Below the pieces are notes generated by a model. The model was given only the letters and a program-made list of their open reading frames with translations. It was not told where the DNA came from and ran no database searches. A DNA stretch of 64,000 nt. Source: Pseudomonas sp. F(2018). GTDB taxonomy: Bacteria; Pseudomonadota; Gammaproteobacteria; Pseudomonadales; Pseudomonadaceae. The stretch is taken from assembly GCF_005508865.1 (NCBI RefSeq), contig NZ_SCOM01000001.1, positions 248,001 through 312,000 of the forward strand, in the 5' to 3' direction. The translations under genes and the position numbers were made by a program. Positions within the stretch are counted from its first letter, which is position 1. Each line of letters starts with the position of its first letter. Of this stretch, positions 50,091 through 64,000 are shown piece by piece.

Positions 50091-50187
50091 CGGTGGGTGA
50101 CTTCCACTATCTTGGCTGGGCAAATTAAACCCCGATCATACCCGCATTAACGGGAGCTGCGAAGCAGCAACCACGAGAAAGCTGACC

Positions 50188-50598
50188 ATGGTTGAAAACA
50201 ACGAACTGCGTAAGGCTGGCCTCAAGGTCACCCTGCCGCGCGTGAAGATTCTGCAGATGCTCGACTCGGCCACTTCCGGCCAGCGCCACATGAGTGCAGA
50301 AGACGTATACAAGGCTCTGATGGAGGCCGGTGAAGATGTAGGTCTGGCCACGGTCTACCGCGTGCTGACCCAGTTCGAGGCCGCCGGCCTGGTCGAGCGC
50401 CACAACTTCGACGGCGGCCATGCCGTGTTCGAGTTGGCCGACAGCGGGCACCACGACCACATGGTCTGCGTCGATAGCGGCGAAGTGATCGAGTTCTTCG
50501 ATCCGGAGATCGAGAAGCTGCAGAAAGAGATCGTCAAGCAGCACGGCTTCGAGCTGGTCGATCACAATCTGGTGCTGTACGTGCGCAAGAAGAAGTAA
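50188..50598 (+). CDS. fur: Ferric uptake regulator Fur
   Basis: 136 residues, nearly the P. aeruginosa sequence. Winged helix KAGLKVTLPRVKILQML...MSAEDVYKALMEAGEDVGLATVYRVLTQFEAAGLVERHNF; metal site HAVFELADSGHHDHMVCVDSGEVIEF. It lacks the C-terminal CxxC zinc pair of E. coli Fur, as usual in Pseudomonas. It represses iron-uptake genes with Fe2+. Divergent from bamE; strong terminator at 50627-50654. Confidence 0.97.
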   Translation: MVENNELRKAGLKVTLPRVKILQMLDSATSGQRHMSAEDVYKALMEAGEDVGLATVYRVLTQFEAAGLVERHNFDGGHAVFELADSGHHDHMVCVDSGEVIEFFDPEIEKLQKEIVKQHGFELVDHNLVLYVRKKK

Positions 50599-50626
50599 GC
50601 GCGTACCGAGTCAGACGAATCAGACG

Positions 50627-50654
50627 AAAAAGGCGCCCCGCGGGGCGCCTTTTT
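50627..50654. terminator. Bidirectional terminator between fur and recN
   Basis: Arms AAAAAGGCGCCCCG (50627-50640) and CGGGGCGCCTTTTT (50641-50654), a perfect 28-bp palindrome with A and T runs for both convergent genes. Confidence 0.9.
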
Positions 50655-50672
50655 CATGGGCGGCTTTCTGCA

Positions 50673-52346
50673 TCAGCTCTGGGCGCTGGTGACCATCTTA
50701 CGTGCGTGCTGCAGGGATTCCTCGGTGAGGTCGACGCCGCCGAGCATACGCGCCACTTCCTCGACGCGCTGCGCTGTATCCAGGTTGGCCACGGCAGTGC
50801 GGGTCTCGGCGCTGTCGCGCTGCTTGTGCACGAACAGATGGTGATGGCCCTGGGCCGCGACCTGCGGCAGGTGGGTCACGGTCAGCACCTGGCCGCGTTC
50901 GCCCAGGCGGCGTAGCAGCTGGCCGACCACTTCGGCGGTAGGGCCGCCAATGCCGACGTCCACTTCGTCGAACACCAGGGTTGGTACCCGCGAGGTCTGC
51001 GCGGTGATCACCTGGATGGCCAGGCTGATACGCGAGAGTTCGCCGCCCGAGGCGACCTTGGCCAGCGACTTCAGTGGCTGGCCCGGGTTGGCGCTGACCA
51101 GGAATTCCACCTGCTCCAAGCCGTGGGGTTGCGGCTCTTCGGCACTGCCAGCCTGCAGCTCGATGCTGAAGCGTCCGCCGGGCATGCCGAGGGTCTGCAT
51201 CTCCACCTGCACGGCTTCGGCCAGACGGCTGGCGGCTTGCTGGCGCAGGGCGCTCAGTTCGGCGGCCTTCTCGTGATAATGGCGAGCGTAGGAGGCCAGC
51301 TCCTCGCCCAGACGCTCTACCGCCTCGTCATCGGCGTTGAGGCTTTCCAGCTCTTCCAGCAGGCGCTGCTGCAGCTCGGCCAGCTCGAAGGGCTGCACCC
51401 GATGCTTGCGCGCCAGGCTGTAGATGGCGTCCAGGCGCTCTTCCAGCAACTGCTGACGCTGCGGGTCGGCATCGAAATGGTCGAGGAAGCGATTCAGTTC
51501 GCCGACCGCTTCCTCGACCTGGATCTGCGCGCTGGCCAGCAGGTTGGTCGCCTCGCCCAGAGCGCCGGGCTGACTGCTGAAGGCGGTGAGGCGATTGAGG
51601 CTGGCGGTGAGGGCAGACAGCACGTTGCCGGCATCGCTCTCGCTGCACAGGTCGAGCACCTGGCGGCAGGCGCCGAGCAGCTGTTCGGCGCTGCTCAGGG
51701 TCTTATGTTCCTGCTCCAGTCGTTCCAGCTCGTTGTCGCCCAGGCCCAGGTTCTCCAGTTCTTCCAGCTGGTAGCTGAGCAACTGGTGGCGGGCGCGCTG
51801 CTCGTCGCCGGTCGAGGACAGGCGCTGCAGCTCCTGGCGGGTCTGGCGCCAGCGCTGGGCGGCCAGGTGAACCTGGCGCGCCAGCTCCTGGCTGCCGGCG
51901 TATTCATCGAGCAGGCGGCGATGGGTGTCGGGCTTGAGCAGCGATTGGTGCTCGTGCTGGCTGTGGATGTCGATCAGCAGCTCGCCGAGGGCCTTGAGGT
52001 CGCCGAGCGGGCAGGGCGCGCCGTTGATGTAGCCGCGCGAGCGGCCCTCGCTGGTGATGACGCGGCGCAGGATGCACGGGCCGTCGTGGTCCAGGTCGCG
52101 TTCGGCGAGCCAGGCGCGGGCCTCGGCGATGTCTTCCAGGTCGAAGCTAGCGAGGATGTCCGCCTTGTCGGCGCCGGGGCGGACCGCGCCGCTGTCGGCG
52201 CGATCGCCCAGGGCCAGGCCGAGGGCGTCGAGCATGATCGACTTGCCGGCGCCGGTTTCGCCGGTGATCACGGACATGCCGCGTTCCAGCTCCAGATCCA
52301 GGTGTTCGACGATGGCGTAGTTGTGAACGGACAGGTGCACCAGCAT
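50673..52346 (-). CDS. recN: DNA repair protein RecN
   Basis: 557 residues from ATG 52346 (MLVHLSVHNYAIVEHLDLELERGMSVITGETGAGKSIMLDALG); the frame runs on upstream to 53285 only because of open antisense sequence. SMC-like build: Walker A GETGAGKS near residue 30, long coiled-coil arms (about 150-360), and C-terminal signature VASGGELSRISLAIQVI with Walker B VPTLVFDEVDVGIGG. It joins broken DNA ends in recombinational repair. An SOS box lies 25 bases before the start codon. Confidence 0.95.
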   Translation of the reverse strand: MLVHLSVHNYAIVEHLDLELERGMSVITGETGAGKSIMLDALGLALGDRADSGAVRPGADKADILASFDLEDIAEARAWLAERDLDHDGPCILRRVITSEGRSRGYINGAPCPLGDLKALGELLIDIHSQHEHQSLLKPDTHRRLLDEYAGSQELARQVHLAAQRWRQTRQELQRLSSTGDEQRARHQLLSYQLEELENLGLGDNELERLEQEHKTLSSAEQLLGACRQVLDLCSESDAGNVLSALTASLNRLTAFSSQPGALGEATNLLASAQIQVEEAVGELNRFLDHFDADPQRQQLLEERLDAIYSLARKHRVQPFELAELQQRLLEELESLNADDEAVERLGEELASYARHYHEKAAELSALRQQAASRLAEAVQVEMQTLGMPGGRFSIELQAGSAEEPQPHGLEQVEFLVSANPGQPLKSLAKVASGGELSRISLAIQVITAQTSRVPTLVFDEVDVGIGGPTAEVVGQLLRRLGERGQVLTVTHLPQVAAQGHHHLFVHKQRDSAETRTAVANLDTAQRVEEVARMLGGVDLTEESLQHARKMVTSAQS

Positions 52347-52370
52347 GGAGAGCGCTCCCAAAAGTTTGTG

Positions 52371-52386
52371 CTGGCTATTTATACAG
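52371..52386 (-). promoter_or_regulatory. LexA (SOS) box of recN
   Basis: On the minus strand CTGTATAAATAGCCAG, a CTG-N10-CAG box with an AT-rich centre, 25 bases upstream of the recN start codon. RecN is a classic LexA-controlled gene. Confidence 0.85.
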
Positions 52387-52412
52387 TGTTTTGTTTTGTC
52401 CCGGCAATAACC

Positions 52413-52440
52413 CTTGAAACCGTGCGACCGGCCCCCATAT
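52413..52440 (+). promoter_or_regulatory. Sigma-32 heat-shock promoter of grpE
   Basis: -35 CTTGAAA (52413-52419), 13-base spacer, -10 CCCCATAT (52433-52440). Both boxes match the E. coli sigma-32 consensus (CTTGAAA / CCCCATnT). The grpE start codon is 54 bases further on. Confidence 0.9.
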
Positions 52441-52493
52441 AGGCGGCAAGAAGCGCGGGCCATGACCCGCCGATGTATAGACAGGAGGAACCA

Positions 52494-53063
52494 ATGGCAG
52501 ACGAACAGACCCTGGACCCGGCAACCCCGGAAGAGCAACTGGCCCCCGAGGCGACCGCCGGCGACGACTTGGCCGCCCGCGTGCAGATCCTTGAAGAGCA
52601 GCTGGCTGCCGCCCAGGATCAGTCCCTGCGCGTGGCCGCCGACCTGCAGAACGTGCGCCGCCGCGCCGAGCAGGACGTGGAGAAGGCGCACAAGTTCGCC
52701 CTGGAAAAGTTCGCCAACGACCTGCTGCCGGTGGTCGACAGCCTGGAGCGTGGCCTGGAGCTGTCCAGCCCCAACGATGAGGCGATCAAGGCCGTGCGTG
52801 AAGGCATGGAGCTGACCCTCAAACTGTTCCACGATACCCTCAAGCGCTACCAGCTGGAGGCGGTCGATCCGCACGGCACGCCGTTCAATCCGGAGCATCA
52901 TCAGGCCATGGCGATGGAGGAGAGCACCCATGTCGAGCCGAATACGGTGCTCAAGGTGTTCCAGAAGGGCTACCTGCTCAACGGCCGTCTGCTGCGCCCG
53001 GCCATGGTGGTGGTAAGCAAGGCGCCGAGCGCGCCGCCGCCCTCCATCGACGAGCAGGCTTGA
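52494..53063 (+). CDS. grpE: Nucleotide exchange factor GrpE
   Basis: 189 residues from ATG 52494, with an ideal AGGAGG site. Acidic, disordered N-terminus, long coiled coil (about 35-90: [62 protein letters not shown]) and the beta-wing ([50 protein letters not shown]). It releases ADP from DnaK. First gene of the grpE-dnaK-dnaJ cluster. Confidence 0.96.
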   Translation: MADEQTLDPATPEEQLAPEATAGDDLAARVQILEEQLAAAQDQSLRVAADLQNVRRRAEQDVEKAHKFALEKFANDLLPVVDSLERGLELSSPNDEAIKAVREGMELTLKLFHDTLKRYQLEAVDPHGTPFNPEHHQAMAMEESTHVEPNTVLKVFQKGYLLNGRLLRPAMVVVSKAPSAPPPSIDEQA

Positions 53064-53087
53064 AATCCATCGGGCCGACCCCCATCT
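53059..53087 (+). promoter_or_regulatory. Sigma-32 heat-shock promoter of dnaK
   Basis: -35 CTTGAAA (53059-53065) overlaps the grpE stop codon; 14-base spacer; -10 CCCCATCT (53080-53087). It gives dnaK an own heat-shock start 80 bases before its ATG. Confidence 0.85.
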
Positions 53088-53166
53088 GTTACAGCAAGCG
53101 AATTCATAGCTGACGCGGCGGGCATGACAGGCCGCGGTTAACGACAAAGTTTCGGAGAGTTTGAAC

Positions 53167-55083
<1,917 letters not shown>

Positions 55084-55106
55084 GCTACGGCTTGCTTCCG
55101 TTCCAG

Positions 55107-55163
55107 CCTGCCGAAGCCTGGCTTCGGCAGGTGCGATTCGCCGCGCGGGAGCTTGCTCCCGCG
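55107..55163. terminator. Two hairpins between dnaK and dnaJ
   Basis: Hairpin A: CCTGCCGAAG (55107-55116) with CTTCGGCAGG (55122-55131). Hairpin B: CGCGGGAGC (55144-55152) with GCTCCCGCG (55155-55163). No T run follows either, so they probably reduce readthrough or protect dnaK mRNA rather than stop transcription fully, keeping dnaJ below dnaK. Confidence 0.55.
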
Positions 55164-55203
55164 TTGGTGTGTCTGGGGCAGACGAATTTAAAGGTGTTGA
55201 TGT

Positions 55204-57145
<1,942 letters not shown>

Positions 57146-57235
57146 AATGCCTGAACGGTCCATGCAAGCTGTGGACCGAAAAGGGCTTTTCCTGTAAGCT
57201 TCCCGCTTTAGTGTGTCCACTAAAAGTAACGCAGA

Positions 57236-57319
57236 ATGAATCAGATAAAGAAGCGGGGTGACGGTCAATACGTCATCCCGCTTTTTTACAACCTGCGTTT
57301 GTGCAAGTTTCAGATCTAA
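57236..57319 (+). CDS. Putative 27-residue leader peptide of carA overlapping an intrinsic terminator
   Basis: ATG 57236, stop TAA 57317-57319, right before the carA ribosome-binding site GGGAGG (57320-57325) and TTG start (57331). The codons run across the whole terminator hairpin; the T run is read as CTT-TTT-TAC (Leu-Phe-Tyr). Peptide begins [19 protein letters not shown]. The layout is that of pyrBI-type attenuation, in which a ribosome closely following a polymerase slowed by low UTP breaks the terminator. The leader has only a weak ribosome-binding site, so translation is not certain. Confidence 0.5.
   Translation: MNQIKKRGDGQYVIPLFYNLRLCKFQI
57251..57287 (+). terminator. Intrinsic terminator/attenuator in the carA leader
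   Basis: Stem of 13 pairs (57251-57263 with 57271-57283, one G-U), seven-base loop, six T (57282-57287). It ends 44 bases before the carA start codon. It may simply end dapB transcripts, or act as an attenuator for carAB. Confidence 0.88.
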
Positions 57320-57330
57320 GGGAGGTCTTC

Positions 57331-58467
57331 TTGACTAAGCCAGCCATTCTCGCCCTTGCCGACGGCAGCATTTTCCGCGGTGAAGCAATCGGGGCCGACG
57401 GCCATACCATCGGTGAAGTGGTGTTCAATACCGCCATGACCGGCTATCAGGAAATCCTCACCGATCCTTCCTATGCCCAGCAGATCGTCACCCTGACCTA
57501 CCCGCATATCGGCAACACCGGCACCACGCCGGAAGACGCCGAGTCCAACCGCGTGTGGGCCGCCGGCCTGATCATTCGCGACCTGCCGCTGACCTCCAGC
57601 AACTGGCGCGACAAACAGCCGCTGGACGAATACCTGAAAGAGAACGGTACCGTCGCTATCGCCGGCATCGACACCCGTCGTCTGACTCGCATCCTGCGCG
57701 AGAAGGGCTCTCAGAACGGCTGCATCCTGGCTGGCGAAGACGCCACCGAGGAAAAAGCCCTGGAACTGGCTCGTAGCTTCCCCGGCCTTAAAGGCATGGA
57801 CCTGGCCAAGGTGGTCAGCTGCACCGAGCGCTACGAGTGGCGCTCCAGTGTGTGGAACCTGAAAGACGACAGCCACCCGGAAATCGCCGCCAGCGAGCTG
57901 CCCTACCACGTGGTCGCCTACGACTACGGGGTCAAGGTCAACATCCTGCGCATGCTGGTCGAGCGCGGCTGCCGCCTGACCGTGGTGCCGGCCCAGACCC
58001 CGGCCAAGGACGTGCTGGCGCTGAACCCGGACGGCGTGTTCCTCTCCAACGGCCCGGGCGACCCCGAGCCGTGCGACTACGCCATCGCCGCGATCAAGGA
58101 AGTGCTGCAGACCGAAATCCCGGTCTTCGGCATCTGCCTCGGCCACCAGCTGCTGGCCCTGGCCTCCGGCGCCAAGACCGTGAAGATGGGCACCGGCCAC
58201 CACGGCGCCAACCACCCGGTCCAGGACCTGGATTCCGGCGTGGTGATGATCACCAGCCAGAACCACGGTTTCGCCGTGGACGAGCCGAGCCTGCCGGCCA
58301 ACCTGCGCGCCACCCACAAGTCGCTGTTCGACGGCACCCTGCAGGGCATCGAGCGTACCGACAAGGACGCCTTCAGCTTCCAGGGTCACCCGGAAGCCAG
58401 CCCGGGCCCGCACGACGTCGCCCCGCTGTTCGACCGCTTCATCGAAGCCATGGCCAAGCGCCGCTAA
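57331..58467 (+). CDS. carA: Carbamoyl-phosphate synthase small subunit
   Basis: 378 residues from TTG 57331, chosen for the strong TAAGGGAGG site and agreement with P. aeruginosa CarA ([20 protein letters not shown]). Glutaminase domain with catalytic Cys in [13 protein letters not shown] and the His/Glu pair in [11 protein letters not shown]. It feeds ammonia from glutamine to CarB for arginine and pyrimidine synthesis. The frame extends to 57301 but no start signal supports that. Confidence 0.96.
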   Translation: MTKPAILALADGSIFRGEAIGADGHTIGEVVFNTAMTGYQEILTDPSYAQQIVTLTYPHIGNTGTTPEDAESNRVWAAGLIIRDLPLTSSNWRDKQPLDEYLKENGTVAIAGIDTRRLTRILREKGSQNGCILAGEDATEEKALELARSFPGLKGMDLAKVVSCTERYEWRSSVWNLKDDSHPEIAASELPYHVVAYDYGVKVNILRMLVERGCRLTVVPAQTPAKDVLALNPDGVFLSNGPGDPEPCDYAIAAIKEVLQTEIPVFGICLGHQLLALASGAKTVKMGTGHHGANHPVQDLDSGVVMITSQNHGFAVDEPSLPANLRATHKSLFDGTLQGIERTDKDAFSFQGHPEASPGPHDVAPLFDRFIEAMAKRR

Positions 58468-58503
58468 GCCACGCCGACTGACCCAAGGATTCGAGTAAGA
58501 ACC

Positions 58504-61721
<3,218 letters not shown>

Positions 61722-61725
<4 letters not shown>

Positions 61726-62198
61726 ACAAGTACCCCATGACCGTCCAGGGCGCTCGCGCCCTGGAAGAAGAGCTGGCTCACCTGACCAAGGTGGTGCGTC
61801 CCAAGCTCAGCCAGGACATCGGTGAGGCGCGCGAGCTGGGCGACCTCAAGGAGAACGCCGAGTACCACGCCGCCCGCGAACAGCAGGGCATGGTCGAGGC
61901 GCGTATCCGCGATATCGAGGGCCGTCTGCAGCACGCGGTGGTCATCGACGTCACCACCATCGCCCACACCGGCAAGGTGATCTTCGGCACCACCGTGGAC
62001 ATCGCCAACTGCGAGACCGACGAGAGCGTGACCTACCAGATCGTTGGCGAGGACGAGGCCGATATCAAGGTCGGCAAGCTGTCGGTCAGCTCGCCCATCG
62101 CCCGTGCCCTAGTGGGCAAGGAAGAGGGGGACGTGGTGGCGGTGAAGACCCCGAGCGGCCTGGTCGAGTACGAGATTGTCGAAGTCCGTCATATTTAA
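61722..62198 (+). CDS. greA: Transcription elongation factor GreA
   Basis: 158 residues. N-terminal coiled-coil ([60 protein letters not shown]) with the acidic tip and the C-terminal FKBP-like domain ([56 protein letters not shown]). It rescues backtracked RNA polymerase. Start ATG overlaps the carB stop. Confidence 0.97.
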
Positions 62199-62610
62199 GC
62201 GCCAACCGCTGCGGGCGGGTGCGATCAGCTGGCAGCTGGCTCAGACATTCTGGGTCGGCGGCCTGTGGCTGCTGCACTTCGTCATGCTGCCGACGCTGGA
62301 AAAGATGGGCCTGGCGCCGCTGCTGATCGAAGAGATCAAGGCGGCGCTGAGCCCGCTGCTGATCGGCTTCGCTGCGTTCTGTGTGGTGCTTCAAGGCATG
62401 GTGCTGGCGCAGGCGCAGGGGTTCTCCAGCCTATGGCGCGAGCTGCGTGGCCAGTTGCTGCTGATCGTGCTGCTCATGGCGGTGGCGTTCTTCGCCGTGC
62501 GCCACTGGCAGCCGGATGCCGAGCGCTGGTTGCAGTTCAACTATCTGGTGCTGGCCCTGTGCGGCCTGGTGCTGGTGCTGCAGCCGCTGCCGGGGCAGCG
62601 GAGCGAGTGA
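62176..62610 (+). CDS. DUF4149-like inner-membrane protein
   Basis: 144 residues from TTG 62176, overlapping the end of greA by 23 bases. Four hydrophobic segments: about 19-40 ([21 protein letters not shown]), 55-77, 93-110 ([19 protein letters not shown]) and 122-137. [31 protein letters not shown] resembles the DUF4149/TMEM205-like family. No other strong start exists after the greA stop, so the coupled TTG is the best choice. Function unknown; the greA linkage is conserved in Pseudomonas (PA4754-like position, from memory). Confidence 0.75.
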   Translation: MSKSVIFKRQPLRAGAISWQLAQTFWVGGLWLLHFVMLPTLEKMGLAPLLIEEIKAALSPLLIGFAAFCVVLQGMVLAQAQGFSSLWRELRGQLLLIVLLMAVAFFAVRHWQPDAERWLQFNYLVLALCGLVLVLQPLPGQRSE

Positions 62611-62623
62611 GGCGGGGTCGCTA

Positions 62624-62935
62624 TCAGGCCTGATAGCGGTGGATGTTCGAGAGATTCTTGTTCGGCTTGGGGTTCTTGCGGTAGATCAGGGCCATCTTGC
62701 CTATCACCTGGACCAACTCGCAGCGGCCGACGGCAGCCAACTCGTCGATCAGTGCACGGCGATCGTCGCGCTCGGTCAGGCGGAACTGCACCTTGATCAG
62801 TTCATGATCGTTGAGGGCGCGCTCCAGTTCGGCCAGCACGCCTTCGGTCAGGCCGTTCTCGGCCACGATCAGTACCGGTTTCAGGTGGTGACCGATGGAC
62901 TTGAAGTGTTTCTTCTGTTCGTTGGTAAGCGCCAT
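62624..62935 (-). CDS. yhbY: Ribosome-assembly RNA-binding protein YhbY (CRM domain)
   Basis: 103 residues from ATG 62935 (MALTNEQKKHFKSIGHHLKPVLIVAENGLTEGVLAELERALNDHELIKVQF). The CRM domain includes the GxxG-like loop replaced by GLTEG, and the basic tail KMALIYRKNPKPNKNLSNIHRY. It binds pre-50S particles. The frame extends upstream to 63022 but the conserved start is here. Convergent with the DUF4149-like gene. Confidence 0.93.
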   Translation of the reverse strand: MALTNEQKKHFKSIGHHLKPVLIVAENGLTEGVLAELERALNDHELIKVQFRLTERDDRRALIDELAAVGRCELVQVIGKMALIYRKNPKPNKNLSNIHRYQA

Positions 62936-63414
62936 AATCTGATCCTGCTGCTGTTTGTATCGACCCTGCCCGGCGGGCAGGCCGCAGCCTTCACCCATTC
63001 CGTTGCCGCGCACCGGCCGCAAAAACCGCGTAGTTTACCCGAGCCGGCCCGGCTGCGCCCGTTTCTATTCGGGCGATCGGCCTGCGGCATGCTCAAGACT
63101 AGTTCGCACGGGTCGAGATGGCTTCTGCTCTCTACGTGGGAGAGGCGGGCCATCGGGCAGGCCTTGTGATTTTCGATCCGGCCCCCATATGAGTGGGGTG
63201 GAGAATGCTGCCGGGCGCGCTGGCTGGTTCGCAGGCGCCGTGGCGCCTAGACTGGAACTGGCCGGACGAGGCCGGGTCGGATGGCCAAGTCTCATAAAGG
63301 GTTACAGACGGTTCCTGCCTGGGGTAGGGGTTGTGTAGTAAGTTAGGCTGGTAATCCACCAGCCGTCATGCGAAGCGCGTTTCCAGGACGAGGCTCGTTT
63401 CAGAGGGTAGCGAA
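62936..63414. other. yhbY-ftsH gap without rlmE
   Basis: 479 bases without a recognisable gene. In P. aeruginosa and E. coli rlmE (ftsJ, about 630 bases) lies between yhbY and ftsH; the space here is too short and no RlmE motif (SAM site LGAAPGGWSQ) can be read in any frame. A short frame 62955-63338 has no plausible protein. The region holds the sigma-32-type promoter of ftsH and about 220 bases of leader. Confidence 0.6.
63163..63190 (+). promoter_or_regulatory. Sigma-32-type promoter upstream of ftsH
   Basis: -35 CTTGTGA (63163-63169), 13-base spacer, -10 CCCCATAT (63183-63190), within GGCCCCCATAT which is shared with the grpE promoter. The -35 differs from consensus at two positions. The ftsH start is about 225 bases on, leaving a long leader. 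Confidence 0.7.
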
Positions 63415-64000
63415 TTGAACGACATGGCAAAGAACCTGATCCTGTGGCTAATCATCGCAGCCGTCCTGGTCACGGTGATGAACAACTTCTCCAGCCCCAG
63501 CGAAGCCGGCAAGCTGAACTACTCCGAGTTCATCCAGCAGGTGCAGGAAGGCAAGGTCAAGCAAGTCACTGTCGATGGTTACATCATCAGCGGCAAGAAC
63601 CTCGACGGCACTACCTTCGAGACCGTTCGTCCGGACATCGAGGACCGGGGTCTGATCAAGGACCTGATCGACAACAATGTCGAGATCGTCGGCAAGATGC
63701 CTGAGCGCCAGAGCATCTGGACTCAGCTGTTGGTAGCCAGCTTCCCGATCCTGGTGATCATCGCCGTGTTCATGTTCTTCATGCGTCAGATGCAGGGCGG
63801 TGGCGGTGGCCGCGGTGGGCCGATGAGCTTCGGCAAGTCCAAGGCGCGCCTGCTCTCCGAAGATCAGGTCAAGACCACCCTGGCTGACGTCGCCGGTTGC
63901 GACGAGGCCAAGGAAGAGGTCGGCGAGCTGGTCGAGTTCCTCCGCGATCCAGGCAAGTTCCAGCGCCTCGGTGGCCGTATTCCTCGTGGTGTGCTGATGG
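63415..64000 (+). CDS. ftsH: ATP-dependent zinc metalloprotease FtsH (N-terminal part, cut by window end)
   Basis: About 195 residues are present; the gene runs off the window. TTG 63415 is preferred because AGAGGG lies seven bases before it; ATG 63424 (MAKNLILWLIIAAVLVTVMNNF) is the commonly annotated start but has no such site. First membrane helix about residues 8-24, periplasmic domain (LNYSEFIQQVQEGKVKQVTVDGYIISG), second helix (LLVASFPILVIIAVFMFFMRQMQ), then the start of the AAA domain (VKTTLADVAGCDEAKEEVGELVEFLRDPGKFQRLGG). It degrades sigma-32, LpxC-type and misfolded membrane proteins. Confidence 0.96.
   Translation, partial: MNDMAKNLILWLIIAAVLVTVMNNFSSPSEAGKLNYSEFIQQVQEGKVKQVTVDGYIISGKNLDGTTFETVRPDIEDRGLIKDLIDNNVEIVGKMPERQSIWTQLLVASFPILVIIAVFMFFMRQMQGGGGGRGGPMSFGKSKARLLSEDQVKTTLADVAGCDEAKEEVGELVEFLRDPGKFQRLGGRIPRGVLM

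Overview
The window is a stretch of a high-GC gammaproteobacterial chromosome, almost certainly Pseudomonas in the broad sense (P. aeruginosa-like group). The evidence is the gene order bamE/fur/recN/grpE/dnaK/dnaJ/dapB/carA/carB/greA/yhbY/ftsH, the lldR-lldPDE block next to smpB and ssrA, the tmRNA tag ANDDNYALAA, and the very close match of AtsK and AtsA to Pseudomonas proteins. Both window ends cut a gene: the C-terminus of an AraC/GyrI-like regulator at the left and the N-terminus of FtsH at the right.

Layout. (1) 1-6560: unlinked housekeeping genes: a periplasmic solute-binding-like protein, ogt DNA repair methyltransferase, kup potassium uptake, polB (DNA polymerase II) and a small membrane protein. 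(2) 6640-20881: a sulfate-ester scavenging locus. A leftward operon atsB-atsC plus two tandem arylsulfatases diverges from atsR. After zapE and a GFA-family gene, a LysR regulator diverges from a TonB-dependent receptor followed by two tandem TauD/AtsK-type dioxygenases. (3) 21034-34900: continuation of the accessory, apparently organosulfur-related region: an exported acetoacetate-decarboxylase-like protein, an MFS exporter, a LacI regulator with two perfect operators facing a second TonB-dependent receptor, an FMN-dependent (LLM) monooxygenase, an aldo/keto reductase, an orphan SsuA-like binding protein, a complete tonB-exbB-exbD energy-transducing set, a GST and an orphan MetQ-like binding protein. 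(4) 35085-37098: a decayed, lower-GC integrative element at the 3' end of ssrA (tmRNA, minus strand), with a broken tyrosine integrase, a 52-residue zinc-ribbon/membrane protein and an orphan ORF. (5) 37602-41116: a hybrid sensor kinase and two related small secreted proteins. (6) 41182-48141: the lactate utilisation block lldE-lldD-lldP / lldR. (7) 48172-64000: conserved core: smpB, ratA, rnfH, bamE, fur, recN, grpE, dnaK, dnaJ, dapB, carA, carB, greA, a DUF4149-like protein, yhbY and ftsH.

How the parts work together. Region 2-3 reads as a full path for sulfur scavenging. Two outer-membrane receptors powered by a local TonB-ExbBD would bring sulfated or sulfonated compounds into the periplasm. 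AtsR plus the fused permease AtsB and the ATPase AtsC would carry sulfate esters into the cytoplasm. Arylsulfatases (hydrolytic), AtsK-type dioxygenases (oxidative) and an FMN monooxygenase would then release inorganic sulfur. An AT-rich 17-bp motif repeated in two upstream regions of the locus may be part of shared (CysB-like) control. Elsewhere the sequence shows readable control sites: an LldR operator, an SOS box at recN, sigma-32-type promoters before grpE, dnaK and ftsH, and a leader ORF overlapping an intrinsic terminator just before carA.
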